A stretch of 64,000 bases of DNA, from the NCBI GenBank assembly GCA_000719105.1, contig JODX01000025.1, positions 1-64,000 of the forward strand. The letters are read 5' to 3'. The position numbers were made by a program, and so were the translations under genes. This document shows, in pieces, positions 37,465 through 46,309 of the stretch. The notes below the pieces were generated by a model. It saw nothing but the letters and a program-made list of their open reading frames with translations, was not told where the DNA came from and did no database searches. The DNA is from Streptomyces sclerotialus. Lineage in GTDB: Bacteria; Actinomycetota; Actinomycetes; Streptomycetales; Streptomycetaceae. Each line of letters starts with the position of its first letter. The stretch's first letter is position 1.

Positions 37465-38562
37465 TCATCGGTCGAAGTCCAGTTCCACCTCCTCGGTCGC
37501 CGGGTGCGACTGGCAGGCCAGGACGTAGCCCGCGTCGGTCTCCTCCGGTTCCAGCGCGAAGTTCCGGTCCATCCGGACCTCGCCCGACACCAGCAGGGCC
37601 CGGCAGGTTCCGCACACCCCGCCCTTGCAGGCGTAGGGCGCGTCGGGGCGGTTGCGCAGCACGGTGTCCAGCAGTGACTCGCCCTCGCGTACCGGCCAGG
37701 TGCCACCGCGGCCGTCGAGACGGGCGGTGACCTCGCTGTGCGCGGGTGCGGTCGGGGCGGTGGCCGCGGTGGCGGCCGTGGTGGGGGACTGCGCGGGTGC
37801 GGCGGCCACGTGGAAGATCTCCTCATGGATCCGGGTCCGGGGCACCCCCAAGCCGCGCAGCGCCCGCTCCGCCTCCGACACCAGGCCGAACGGTCCGCAC
37901 AGGAACCACCCCGCCACCTCCCGCACGGGCAGCAGCGCCGGCAGCAGTCCGGTCAGCCGCTCCCGGTCGAGCCGCCCGGACGGCAGGCCCGCCTGCTGCT
38001 CCTCCCTGGAGAGTGCCGTGACGAGCTGGAACCGCTCCGGGAACCGGTCCTTGAGGTCGGCGACCTCCTCCAGGAACATCGTCGACGCCGACGTCCGGTC
38101 GCTGCGCACGAGACAGAACCGGGCCTCCGGCTCCCGCTCCAGCAACGTCGTCACGATCGACAGCACGGGAGTGATGCCGCTGCCGCCCACCACCGCCGCG
38201 TACAGCCCGGCCGCGGGCTGCAGGGTGAAGCGTCCCGCGGGGGTCATCACCTCCACCTCGTCGCCGACGGCGATCTCCTTCAGCGCGTATGTGGAGAACT
38301 CCCCGCCCTCGACCAGCCGCACGCCGATCCGCAGCGTCCGGGGGCCGTCGGCGCCGGGTGCCGGGGCCGGGGAGCAGATCGAGTACGTGCGGCGGATCTC
38401 GGTGCCACCGGGGCCGTCGGACCTGCGGCGCAGCGCGAGGTGCTGGCCGGGTGCGTGCCGGTACGCCTCGCGGAGCCCGGGCGGCACGGCGAAGGTGAGC
38501 GCCACGGAGTCGTCCGTCAGCCGGTCGACGGCGGCCACCGGGAGCGTGTGGAAGCGCGCCAT
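37465..38562 (-). CDS. paaE: Phenylacetyl-CoA epoxidase reductase subunit PaaE
   Basis: Passes electrons from NADPH to the PaaA di-iron centre. 365 residues from the ATG at 38562. FAD-binding domain (about 1-115, RRTYSICS), NAD(P)-binding domain (about 115-245, GGSGITPVLS, CGPFGLV), an Ala/Thr/Pro linker, and a C-terminal plant-type ferredoxin domain (about 280-365) with the [2Fe-2S] cysteines in YACKGGVCGTC and the later ACQSHP. Last gene of paaABCDE; its ATG shares one base with the paaD stop. Confidence 0.95.
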   Translation of the reverse strand: MARFHTLPVAAVDRLTDDSVALTFAVPPGLREAYRHAPGQHLALRRRSDGPGGTEIRRTYSICSPAPAPGADGPRTLRIGVRLVEGGEFSTYALKEIAVGDEVEVMTPAGRFTLQPAAGLYAAVVGGSGITPVLSIVTTLLEREPEARFCLVRSDRTSASTMFLEEVADLKDRFPERFQLVTALSREEQQAGLPSGRLDRERLTGLLPALLPVREVAGWFLCGPFGLVSEAERALRGLGVPRTRIHEEIFHVAAAPAQSPTTAATAATAPTAPAHSEVTARLDGRGGTWPVREGESLLDTVLRNRPDAPYACKGGVCGTCRALLVSGEVRMDRNFALEPEETDAGYVLACQSHPATEEVELDFDR

Positions 38563-39131
38563 CACAACTCCTTGAAGTGGTCGAAGGGTTCGCGGCAGGA
38601 CAGGCACCGCCGCAGTGCCTTGCACGCGGTGGACGAGAAACGGCTGAGCAGCTCGGTGCCGGCCGACCCGCAGTGCGGGCAGCGCACGGGCTCCGGGTGC
38701 GGCTGCGAGGTCCCCACGCCCGTGTGTGTGGTGCGGGTCGGTCCGAGTGCCAGCGGTACCGGTCCGGGCGCACGGCTCGCGCGCGGGGGCGCTATGCCGA
38801 ACTCGTGCAACTTGCGCCGTCCCTCGGTCGATATGTCGTCCGTCGACCAGGCCGGCGTGAGCACCGTGTGGACGGAGACCTCCCGCATTCCGTGCTCGCG
38901 CAGCACCCGCTCGATGTCGGCGGACATGGCCTCGATCGCGGGACAACCCGTGTACGTCGGCGTCAGCTCGACCTCCACCGAGTCCGCCGAGCGGACACGG
39001 ACCGCGCGCACGACGCCCAGGTCCTCCAGGGTGAGGACGGGCAGTTCGGGGTCGGGCACGGACCCGGCCAGCCGGAGCAGCTCCGCCTCCAGGGCGGTCG
39101 GGGAGGCCGAGGTGATCGGGGAGGTCACCAT
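38562..39131 (-). CDS. paaD: Phenylacetyl-CoA epoxidase maturation protein PaaD
   Basis: 189 residues from the ATG at 39131, overlapping the end of paaC. The N-terminal MIP18/DUF59 domain (about 8-105, DPELPVLTLEDLGVVRAV, PTYTGCPAIEAM) is related to iron-sulfur maturation factors. The C-terminal part has four cysteines in two pairs (CPHC and CLSC) for zinc or iron. It is needed for epoxidase activity but is not a subunit of the core complex. Confidence 0.94.
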   Translation of the reverse strand: MVTSPITSASPTALEAELLRLAGSVPDPELPVLTLEDLGVVRAVRVRSADSVEVELTPTYTGCPAIEAMSADIERVLREHGMREVSVHTVLTPAWSTDDISTEGRRKLHEFGIAPPRASRAPGPVPLALGPTRTTHTGVGTSQPHPEPVRCPHCGSAGTELLSRFSSTACKALRRCLSCREPFDHFKEL

Positions 39132-39865
39132 GACGCCCCCGGGTGGCTGCGGTGCAGGTGCTGCATCTCGGCGAGCATCCGGCCGAAGGGCTCGGTGTGC
39201 ACGCCCTGGCGCCCGGCGCCCGCCGTCCACGCACCGGTGCGGGGCCCCTCGGGGACCGTCAGGGTGGCTCGCGCGAGCACCTGGCCCACGGACTCCTCCC
39301 AGGCGGCCCGCATCCCTTTCCGGTCGACCTCCTCCAGGCCGTCCACCGGCTGGAACATCTCCCCGGTGAAGCGCCACAGCGTCGTGCACGCCCGCTGCAT
39401 CCGCGCGTGGCTGTCGTCCGTCCCGTCGCCGAGACGCAGCGTCCACTGCTCGGCGTGGTCCTGGTGGTACGCGACCTCCTTCACGGCCTTGGCCGCCAGT
39501 CCGGCGAACCGGGTGCGCCCGGCGGCCAGTTGCCCGTACAGCAGCCGCTGGTAGGTGGAGAAGTAGAGCTGGCGGGCGATGGTGTGGGCGAAGTCGCCGT
39601 TCGGCTGCTCGACGAGCTGGAGATTGCGGAAGGCGCGCTCCTCGCGCAGGTACGCCAGCTCGTCCTCGTCACCGGCCATCGACAACAGCGCCCGGGCCTG
39701 GCCCAGCAGGTCCAGGGCGATGTTGGCGAGGGCGACCTCCTCCTCCAGGACGGGAGCGTGGCCCGCCCACTCCCCCAGCCGGTGGGAGAGCACCAGGGCG
39801 TCGTCGCCGAGGGCGAGGGCGGCGGCCGGGGTCGTCGGAGTGGTCGTGGTGGTCGTGGTCGTCAC
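39125..39865 (-). CDS. paaC: Phenylacetyl-CoA epoxidase subunit PaaC
   Basis: Structural, non-catalytic ferritin-fold partner of PaaA. 246 residues from a GTG at 39865 that overlaps the paaB stop. It starts with an unusual run of eight threonines. Helical throughout, with SHRLGEWAGHAPVLEEEVALAN, LGQARALL, QPNGDFAHTIARQLYFS and HQDHAEQWTLRLGDGTDES-like segments typical of the family. It lacks the full di-iron ligand set found in PaaA. Confidence 0.94.
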   Translation of the reverse strand: MTTTTTTTTPTTPAAALALGDDALVLSHRLGEWAGHAPVLEEEVALANIALDLLGQARALLSMAGDEDELAYLREERAFRNLQLVEQPNGDFAHTIARQLYFSTYQRLLYGQLAAGRTRFAGLAAKAVKEVAYHQDHAEQWTLRLGDGTDDSHARMQRACTTLWRFTGEMFQPVDGLEEVDRKGMRAAWEESVGQVLARATLTVPEGPRTGAWTAGAGRQGVHTEPFGRMLAEMQHLHRSHPGASW

Positions 39866-40149
39866 AGGTGCTGCACCCCCTCCGGGATCTCGTAGAACGT
39901 CGGGTGCCGGTACGGCTTGTCGGCGGCCGGCTCGAAGAACGGGTCCTTCTCGTCGGGCGAGGACGCCGTGATGGCGGCGGAGGGCACGACCCAGATCGAG
40001 ACGCCCTCGCCACGGCGGGTGTAGAGGTCGCGCGCGTTGCGCAGGGCGAACTCGGCGTCCGGGGCGTGCAGGCTGCCGGCGTGGGTGTGGGAGAGGCCGC
40101 GTCGCGAGCGCACGAAGACCTCCCACAGGGGCCAGTCGGTGTTCGTCAT
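39862..40149 (-). CDS. paaB: Phenylacetyl-CoA epoxidase subunit PaaB
   Basis: Small subunit that bridges PaaAC heterodimers. 95 residues from the ATG at 40149, overlapping the paaA stop by 4 bp. Family landmarks: [40 protein letters not shown], and [12 protein letters not shown] near the middle. Very tight spacing on both sides shows a single translationally coupled operon. Confidence 0.95.
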   Translation of the reverse strand: MTNTDWPLWEVFVRSRRGLSHTHAGSLHAPDAEFALRNARDLYTRRGEGVSIWVVPSAAITASSPDEKDPFFEPAADKPYRHPTFYEIPEGVQHL

Positions 40150-41153
40150 ACTCGCTCCGCTCCCGCCTCTTCGCTGTGCTTGGCCGCGTACGCGGCGGCC
40201 GCCTCCCGCACCCAGGCGCCCTCCTCGTGAGCGCGCCGACGCTGGTTGATCCGCTGTTCGTTGCACGGTCCGTTGCCCTTGAGGACCTGCTGGAACTCGT
40301 CCCAGTCGATCGGGCCGAAGTCGTGGTGCCCCCGCTCCTCGTTCCACCGGAGCTCCGGGTCGGGGAGCGTGAGGCCGAGCGACTCGGCCTGGGGGACGCA
40401 GATGTCCACGAAGCGCTGGCGCAACTCGTCGTTCGAGTGGCGCTTGATCTTCCAGGCCATCGACTGCGCGGAGTGCCGTGACTCGTCGTCGGGCGGGCCG
40501 AACATCATCAGGGACGGCCACCACCAGCGGTTCACCGCGTCCTGCGCCATGTCGTGCTGTTCGGGGGTGCCGCGGCTCAGGGCGAGCAGCAGCTCGTAGC
40601 CCTGGCGCTGGTGGAAGGACTCCTCCTTGCAGATGCGGACCATCGCGCGCGCGTACGGCCCGTACGAGCAGCGGCACAGCGGGACCTGGTTGGTGATCGC
40701 CGCGCCGTCCACCAGCCAGCCGATCGCGCCGACGTCCGCCCAGGTCAGGGTGGGGTAGTTGAAGATCGAGGAGTACTTCTGGCGGCCGCTGTGCAACTTG
40801 TCGAGGAGCTCCTCGCGGCTGGTGCCGAGGGTCTCGGCCGCGCTGTACAGGTACAGCCCGTGGCCCGCTTCGTCCTGGACCTTCGCCATCAGGATCGCCT
40901 TGCGGCGCAGGGACGGCGCGCGCGTGATCCAGTTGGCCTCCGGCTGCATGCCGATGATCTCGCTGTGGGCGTGCTGGGCGATCTGCCGGACGAGCGTTGC
41001 GTGGTAGGCGTCGGGCATCCAGTCGCGTGGCTCGATGCGCTCGTCGGCCGCGACGGCGGCGTCGAAGGCCATCTTGTACGCCGTCTCGAGCGCGGCTTCG
41101 CCGGCCCGGCCGTCCGTGTGCGTCCGGGCCGCCCGGTGCGCTGCTGTCGCCAT
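40146..41153 (-). CDS. paaA: Phenylacetyl-CoA epoxidase catalytic subunit PaaA
   Basis: Di-iron monooxygenase that epoxidises the ring of phenylacetyl-CoA, the first ring-attack step of the aerobic hybrid pathway. 335 residues from the ATG at 41153 after AAGGGGGA. Carboxylate/histidine ligands are visible in [15 protein letters not shown] (ExxH) and [15 protein letters not shown] (ExxH), with further Glu/Asp in the surrounding helices. First gene of paaABCDE. A TetR-type palindrome lies 26 bp upstream. Confidence 0.97.
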   Translation of the reverse strand: MATAAHRAARTHTDGRAGEAALETAYKMAFDAAVAADERIEPRDWMPDAYHATLVRQIAQHAHSEIIGMQPEANWITRAPSLRRKAILMAKVQDEAGHGLYLYSAAETLGTSREELLDKLHSGRQKYSSIFNYPTLTWADVGAIGWLVDGAAITNQVPLCRCSYGPYARAMVRICKEESFHQRQGYELLLALSRGTPEQHDMAQDAVNRWWWPSLMMFGPPDDESRHSAQSMAWKIKRHSNDELRQRFVDICVPQAESLGLTLPDPELRWNEERGHHDFGPIDWDEFQQVLKGNGPCNEQRINQRRRAHEEGAWVREAAAAYAAKHSEEAGAERV

Positions 41154-41178
41154 CGGTCCCCCTTGACCTCTCGCTCGC

Positions 41179-41198
41179 TCCCGACCGATCGTTCGGTT
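41179..41198 (-). promoter_or_regulatory. TetR-type operator upstream of paaA
   Basis: On the minus strand this reads AACCGAACGATCGGTCGGGA, identical over 20 bp to the site at 46239-46258. The palindromic core is ACCGA-N4-TCGGT (41184-41197). It lies 26 bp before the paaA start. The likely ligand is the TetR protein encoded at 47821. The rest of the 41154-41459 gap holds one TTGTCCACA on the minus strand (41244-41252). Confidence 0.75.
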
Positions 41199-41459
41199 CG
41201 CTCCGGTCCATGGTGGGTCGAGGCGCCGTAAGGTGTCAACCGCTGTGGACAACCCATGGCGTCCGTGTGTGCGGTGTGCTGATACGACCGCTGTTTCCAC
41301 AGAGGCTGCGCCGGGCGGGCGCGCCTGAGTACCGTTCCGTTCCGCGCGAACACCGCGGTGCCCGGCTGCCGCCGGGCCGGGCAGGGGCGGTGACGAGCGC
41401 CGGGCCCAAGCCCGGGCGCTGCGGAGCGAAGCGGACCGTACTTCGGGAATCGGGACGGA

Positions 41460-42482
41460 ATGGACACGTACGACGAGCGCTCTGACGCTCCGCGCGAGTC
41501 GGAAGCCTCGCGCGGGCCGGACGCCCCGCACGGGCCTTGGACCCCGCACGGGCCTGGGGCCTCGCGCGGGCCGGACGCCCCGACGGATGGTGGCTCGCAG
41601 GTGAGTGACCCGTCGGCCGGTGAATCCCCGGCGGGGGACGCGGTGGCCGTCGCGTCCGCGAGCAGCGACCCGGAGGCCGCTGAGCCTGTAGGTGAGGTCC
41701 CTGCGGTCGACGGCCCGGAGCTTGCTGATCCGGTGGTCGGTGCCTCGGGGGCTGGTGATCCGGTGGGTGACGGCCCCGGGGCCGCTGATCCGGCGGGGGA
41801 CGACCGGGCGGCCGACGACCCGCTCACCCGGGGGCGCGCCGGTCTTGCCGCTCTCTCCCTTCCCGCCCAGATCCTGGTCGCGCTCGCGCTGGCGGTCGTC
41901 GCGGTGGTCGCCTGTGTGCATCTCGGGATGGTGTTCCTGCACGTCGCGCCCTCGAACACGGTCACCAAGCAGCACGGTGAGGCGATCGACGACTGGATCT
42001 ACCCGGAGTTCGAGCAGAACTGGAAGCTCTTCGCGCCTAACCCGCTGCAGCAGAACATCGCGGTGCAGGTCCGTGCCGAGGTCGGCACCGCGGAGGGCGG
42101 CGTCCGCACGACCGGCTGGTACGACCTGTCCGCGCTGGACGGCGAGGCCATCGACGGCAACCTCCTGCCGAGCCACACCCAGCAGAACGCGCTGCGCCGC
42201 GCCTGGGACTTCTACGTGTCCTCGCACGACGGGGAGGACCGTGCGACGGGCCGGCGCGGAGACCTGTCCGAGCGGTATCTGCGCCGCCTCGTCGTCATGC
42301 GTCTCGAGCGGGAGGGCGCCGCGGGGGCGGGAGAAGTCGTCGAGCGTGTCCAGGTGCGCTCCCGTACCACCGATGTGCCGCCGCCCGAGTGGAGCGAGGA
42401 GAAGGTGTCGGACAAGCCCGTCGTACGGGAACTCCCCTGGTGGCCGGTGACCGAAGCGGACCGGACGGGGGCGGGCGTGTGA
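41460..42482 (+). CDS. DUF5819 family membrane protein
   Basis: 340 residues from the ATG at 41460. The first 120 residues are disordered, with imperfect repeats of Gly-Pro-Asp-Ala-Pro and DP(V/A)GD type. One membrane segment (about 130-155, [20 protein letters not shown]), then an outside domain with the DUF5819 motif [18 protein letters not shown]. Function unknown. The stop overlaps the start of the HTTM gene by 1-4 bp, a pairing common in Streptomyces. Confidence 0.85.
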   Translation: MDTYDERSDAPRESEASRGPDAPHGPWTPHGPGASRGPDAPTDGGSQVSDPSAGESPAGDAVAVASASSDPEAAEPVGEVPAVDGPELADPVVGASGAGDPVGDGPGAADPAGDDRAADDPLTRGRAGLAALSLPAQILVALALAVVAVVACVHLGMVFLHVAPSNTVTKQHGEAIDDWIYPEFEQNWKLFAPNPLQQNIAVQVRAEVGTAEGGVRTTGWYDLSALDGEAIDGNLLPSHTQQNALRRAWDFYVSSHDGEDRATGRRGDLSERYLRRLVVMRLEREGAAGAGEVVERVQVRSRTTDVPPPEWSEEKVSDKPVVRELPWWPVTEADRTGAGV

Positions 42483-43726
42483 TGGGCCGGCTCGCCGCCG
42501 CGATAGGCCGTGGCATCGCCCGTGTCACGGATCGCCCGCTGGGGCCGTACCAGACGGCCGTCGTCCGCATCGGCTTCGCCGGGACCTGGCTGCTGTTCCT
42601 GCTCCGTGAGTTCCCGCACCGGCACGAGATGTACGGCCCGGACGGTCCTTGGAGCTGGGACCTCGCCCAGGAGCTCGTCGCGGGCAACGACGCCTTCACG
42701 GTCCTGATCTGGTCCGACAGCTCCGTCTGGTTCGAGGCCGTCTACGGACTGGCCGTGCTGGCCGCCGCGCTGCTCCTGCTGGGCTGGCGCACCCGCACCA
42801 TGAGCGTGCTCTTCATGGTGGGCGTCCTCTCGCTGCAGAACCGCAGCGTCTTCATGGGGGACGGCGGCGACAACGTCATCCACCTCATGGCGATCTACCT
42901 GGTCTTCACGCGCTGCGGCCAGGTGTGGTCCCTGGACGCGCGCCGGGCACGGTCGGTGCGCGAGGCACGCGCGCGTGGGCGGCGGATCGGGCCCGACCGG
43001 GTGGGCCCCGCCCTGTGGGCCGTCCTCGGCTTCGCGCTGCTTCTCGTGTCGCTCGCGGGCTGGCTCGGCGCCGGCTGGCTCGGCTTCTTCTGGGGCATGT
43101 GGGCCGTACAGGGGCTGTGGTGGCTCGTCGGGCACCGCGCGCGGAGCGGTGAGCCCCGGATCCTGCTCGACCTGATCGCCAACCTCGCCCACAACGCGGC
43201 CCTGTTGGTGATTATGGTCGAGACCTGTCTGATCTACGCCACGGCCGGCTGGTACAAGATCCAGGGCACGCGCTGGCAGGACGGCACCGCGGTCCACTAC
43301 CCCCTCCACCTGGACTACTTCTCGCCCTGGCCGGCCCTGTCGGAGCTGCTGTCGTCCCACGGCACCCTGGTGATGCTGGTGACGTACGGGACGGTCGTCG
43401 TGCAGGTCGCCTTCCCGTTCACGGTCTTCAACCGGCGTGTGAAGAACGTCCTCCTGGCACTGATGATCACTGAGCACGCCGTGATCGCCGTCGTGCTGGG
43501 CCTCCCGTTCTTCTCCCTCGCGATGATCGCCGCCGACGCGGTGTTCCTGCCGACGTCCTTCCTGAGGAGGCTGGGCCGAGGGGCGGCACGCGCGCGTGGG
43601 AGGCTCCCCTCACGTCGGAGCCGGTGGAACCACCGGTCTCCCGTGCCGGGCGGGCGGCAGCCGGGTGTCCCCGAGGCGGCCGGGCACCCGCACGTAGGCT
43701 TCACGCATGAACGATCCGGTACGTGA
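42482..43726 (+). CDS. HTTM domain membrane protein
   Basis: 414 residues from the ATG at 42482, with a GTG three bases earlier as alternative. A horizontally transferred transmembrane (HTTM) domain, related to vitamin K-dependent gamma-carboxylase: about 8-9 spans with [46 protein letters not shown] and [29 protein letters not shown]. No true carboxylase activity is established for the bacterial family. The basic C-terminal tail overlaps the next gene by 20 bp. Confidence 0.88.
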   Translation: MGRLAAAIGRGIARVTDRPLGPYQTAVVRIGFAGTWLLFLLREFPHRHEMYGPDGPWSWDLAQELVAGNDAFTVLIWSDSSVWFEAVYGLAVLAAALLLLGWRTRTMSVLFMVGVLSLQNRSVFMGDGGDNVIHLMAIYLVFTRCGQVWSLDARRARSVREARARGRRIGPDRVGPALWAVLGFALLLVSLAGWLGAGWLGFFWGMWAVQGLWWLVGHRARSGEPRILLDLIANLAHNAALLVIMVETCLIYATAGWYKIQGTRWQDGTAVHYPLHLDYFSPWPALSELLSSHGTLVMLVTYGTVVVQVAFPFTVFNRRVKNVLLALMITEHAVIAVVLGLPFFSLAMIAADAVFLPTSFLRRLGRGAARARGRLPSRRSRWNHRSPVPGGRQPGVPEAAGHPHVGFTHERSGT

Positions 43727-44462
43727 CTGGCGGCGGCTTGCCGACTCCTCCGTCCTGCTCGACGGCTTCCACGCCCTCAAGCACGCGCTGCGCTTCGGTG
43801 CCGAGGTGCCGATGGCCGTCACGGCCGACCGGCGGGCGGCGCTCGCCCTCGCCGACGAGCTCGCCCCGGACGTCCGGGCCGAGTTCGACGCGCTGCTGAC
43901 GGAGGTCCCGGAGGCGGCGTACACGGCCCTGGTGCCGCGCCCGCATCCGACCGCCGTGGCAGCCCTGGCGGTGCGCCCCTCGCGGGAGGCCGGTCTGCGG
44001 GAACTGGTCCGTACGCCGCGCACCGCCCCCGTGATCGTCCTCGACAACCCGCGCAATCTCGGCAACGCCGGCGCCGTGATCCGGCTCGCGGCCGGCTACG
44101 GGGCGACCGGGGTGGTCACCACGGGCACGCTGGACCCCTGGCACCCCACGGTCGTACGCGGTGGCGCGGGCCTGCACTTCGCGACCACCGTGGAACGGCT
44201 GGACGTGGACGAGCTGCCGCCGGGCCCGGTGTTCGCGCTGGACCCGGAGGGCGACGACATCCGCGGGGTGAAGCTCCCGGACGACGCCGTGCTGGCCTTC
44301 GGCTCCGAGCGCAGCGGGCTGTCCGCGGAGCTCCGGGCCCGCACCGATCACCTGGTGTCGCTGCCGATGCGCCCCCAGGTGTCCAGCTACAACCTCGCGA
44401 CCAGTGTGGCCATGACGCTGTTCCACTGGAGCGCCGGCGGGGGCGCACCGCTCGGTTCCTAG
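43707..44462 (+). CDS. SpoU/TrmH family RNA 2'-O-methyltransferase
   Basis: 251 residues from the ATG at 43707. TAGGCT (43695-43700) ends 6 bp before the ATG, suggesting an additional leaderless transcript from inside the HTTM gene. The SPOUT trefoil-knot motifs are present: NPRNLGNAGAVIR (motif 1), LAFGSERSGLS (motif 2) and LPMRPQVSSYNLATSVAM (motif 3). It methylates a ribose in tRNA or rRNA; which one cannot be told. Its TAG overlaps the TAG of the convergent paaN. Confidence 0.92.
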   Translation: MNDPVRDWRRLADSSVLLDGFHALKHALRFGAEVPMAVTADRRAALALADELAPDVRAEFDALLTEVPEAAYTALVPRPHPTAVAALAVRPSREAGLRELVRTPRTAPVIVLDNPRNLGNAGAVIRLAAGYGATGVVTTGTLDPWHPTVVRGGAGLHFATTVERLDVDELPPGPVFALDPEGDDIRGVKLPDDAVLAFGSERSGLSAELRARTDHLVSLPMRPQVSSYNLATSVAMTLFHWSAGGGAPLGS

Positions 44463-46150
44463 GCCTGCCGGCGTACCTCCACCACCCGGAAGCGGTTCGC
44501 CACGAACGCCCCGTCGCACAGCGCGGCGTTGGCCGCCGGGTTGCCGCCCGAGCCGTGGAAGTCCGAGAACGCGGCCGTCTGGTTGACGTACACCCCGCCC
44601 GTGAGGTTCAGCGAGAGCTGGGCCGCCTCCTCCAGGCACACCTCCTCGACGTCCTGCTCGACGGCCCGGGAGGTGGTGTACGCGGCGACCGTCATGGCGC
44701 CCTTCTCGCGGATCGTCCGCCGCAGCAGGTCCACCGCGTCGGCCGCCGAGTCCACGGCGACGGCGAAGGAGACCGGGCCGAAGCACTCGCTCAGGTACGC
44801 CGCCTCCGCGTCCGGCTTGGCACCGTCGAGCTTGACGATCACCGGGGTGCGTACGACCGCTTCCGGGAACTCCGGGTTGACGATCTCCCGGGAGGGCAGG
44901 GCGACTTCACCGAGTGCCGCGGCCGCCTCCAGACGGGCCTTCACGTCCGGGTTCACGATCGCGCCGAGCAGGGCGTTCGCGCGCGCGTCGTCCCCGAGCA
45001 GGCCGTCCACGGCCCTCGCCAGGTCGGTGACGACCTCGTCGTAGGACTTGGGCCCCTCGTTCGTGGTGATGCCCGTGCGGGGGACGAGCAGGTTCTGCGG
45101 GGTGGTGCACATCTGGCCGCTGTAGAGGGACAGCGAGAAGGCCAGGTTGGAGAGCATCCCCTGGTAGTCGTCGGTCGACTCCACGAGCACCGTGTTGACG
45201 CCGGCCTTCTCCGTGTAGACCTGTGCCTGGCGGGCGTGGGCCTCCAGCCAGTCGCCGAAGGCGGTCGAGCCCGTGTAGTCGATGATCCGGATCTCCGGGC
45301 GCACGGCGAGCGTCTTCGCGATGCCCTCACCGGGCCCTTCGGCTGTCAGCGCCACCAGGTTCGGGTCGAAGCCCGCCTCGGCGAGCACCTCGCGCGCGAT
45401 GCGCACGGTGAGCGCCAGCGGCAGCACCGCGCGCGGGTGGGGCTTCACCAGGACCGCGTTCCCGGTGGCCAGGGACGCGAACAGGCCCGGGTAGCCGTTC
45501 CACGTCGGGAAGGTGTTGCAGCCGATGAGCAGAGCGATGCCGCGCGGCACGGGCGTGAACCGCTTGGTCAGCTCCAGCGGGTCGCGCTTGCCCTGGGGCT
45601 TGCTCCACTCCGCGGTACCGGGAGTGCGCGTCTGCTCGAAGTACGCGTACGCGACCGCCTCCAGTCCGCGGTCCTGCGCATGCGGGCCGCCCGCCTGGAA
45701 CGCCATCATGAAGGCCTGGCCGCTGGTGTGCATGACCGCGTGTGCGAGCTCGTGCGTGCGGTCGCTGATCCGCTTCAGGATCTCCAGGCAGACCGCGGCG
45801 CGCAGCTCCGCGCCCGCGTCCCGCCACGCGCCCTGGCCCGCGCGCATGGCGGGCAGCAGCACGTCCACGTCGGCGTGCGGGTAGGTGACGCCCAGCTCGA
45901 TGCCGTACGGCGAGACCTCGCCGCCCACCCAGTCGTCCGTGCCCGGCTGGCCGAGGTCCAGACGGGTACCCAGGAGGGCGTCGAAGGCCGCCTTGGCCTC
46001 GGCGAGGCTCAGGCTGCCGTGCTCGCCGTACGCCTTGGGGTGCTCGGGGTGCGGGGACCAGTACGCGCGCGTGCGGATCGCTTCCAGCGCCTGGTCGAGG
46101 GTGGGCCGGTGCTTGGCGATCAGTTCGTGCGGGAGGGACTCGGCGGCCAT
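44459..46150 (-). CDS. paaN: Phenylacetic acid degradation protein PaaN
   Basis: 563 residues from the ATG at 46150. The aldehyde dehydrogenase fold of the actinobacterial PaaN type handles the ring-opened oxepin-CoA semialdehyde; it lacks the C-terminal hydratase domain of fused PaaZ. The active-site cysteine lies in LYSGQMCTTPQNLL, the cofactor loop in IIDYTGSTAFGDWL, and VYTEKAGVNTVLVES follows the motif. It starts 90 bp from a shared TetR-type palindrome and diverges from the paaH gene. Confidence 0.92.
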   Translation of the reverse strand: MAAESLPHELIAKHRPTLDQALEAIRTRAYWSPHPEHPKAYGEHGSLSLAEAKAAFDALLGTRLDLGQPGTDDWVGGEVSPYGIELGVTYPHADVDVLLPAMRAGQGAWRDAGAELRAAVCLEILKRISDRTHELAHAVMHTSGQAFMMAFQAGGPHAQDRGLEAVAYAYFEQTRTPGTAEWSKPQGKRDPLELTKRFTPVPRGIALLIGCNTFPTWNGYPGLFASLATGNAVLVKPHPRAVLPLALTVRIAREVLAEAGFDPNLVALTAEGPGEGIAKTLAVRPEIRIIDYTGSTAFGDWLEAHARQAQVYTEKAGVNTVLVESTDDYQGMLSNLAFSLSLYSGQMCTTPQNLLVPRTGITTNEGPKSYDEVVTDLARAVDGLLGDDARANALLGAIVNPDVKARLEAAAALGEVALPSREIVNPEFPEAVVRTPVIVKLDGAKPDAEAAYLSECFGPVSFAVAVDSAADAVDLLRRTIREKGAMTVAAYTTSRAVEQDVEEVCLEEAAQLSLNLTGGVYVNQTAAFSDFHGSGGNPAANAALCDGAFVANRFRVVEVRRQA

Positions 46151-46238
46151 GCGGGACCAACTCCTCGTCTCAGGAGCTCCTCGTCGAGCTCAGGACCTGG
46201 GTGGAAACAGGGACGGGAACGGACGACACGGCTAGAGT

Positions 46239-46258
46239 AACCGAACGATCGGTCGGGA
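46239..46258. promoter_or_regulatory. TetR-type operator between paaN and paaH
   Basis: AACCGAACGATCGGTCGGGA, the same 20-mer (opposite strand) as at 41179-41198. It is centred in the divergent promoter region, 52 bp before the paaH start and 89 bp from the paaN start, so one bound dimer could control both directions. Confidence 0.75.
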
Positions 46259-46309
46259 CAAGGGGGTCCGCCGTATCCGTGGACGACGTCGTGCGGGAGG
46301 ATCGCGCAC

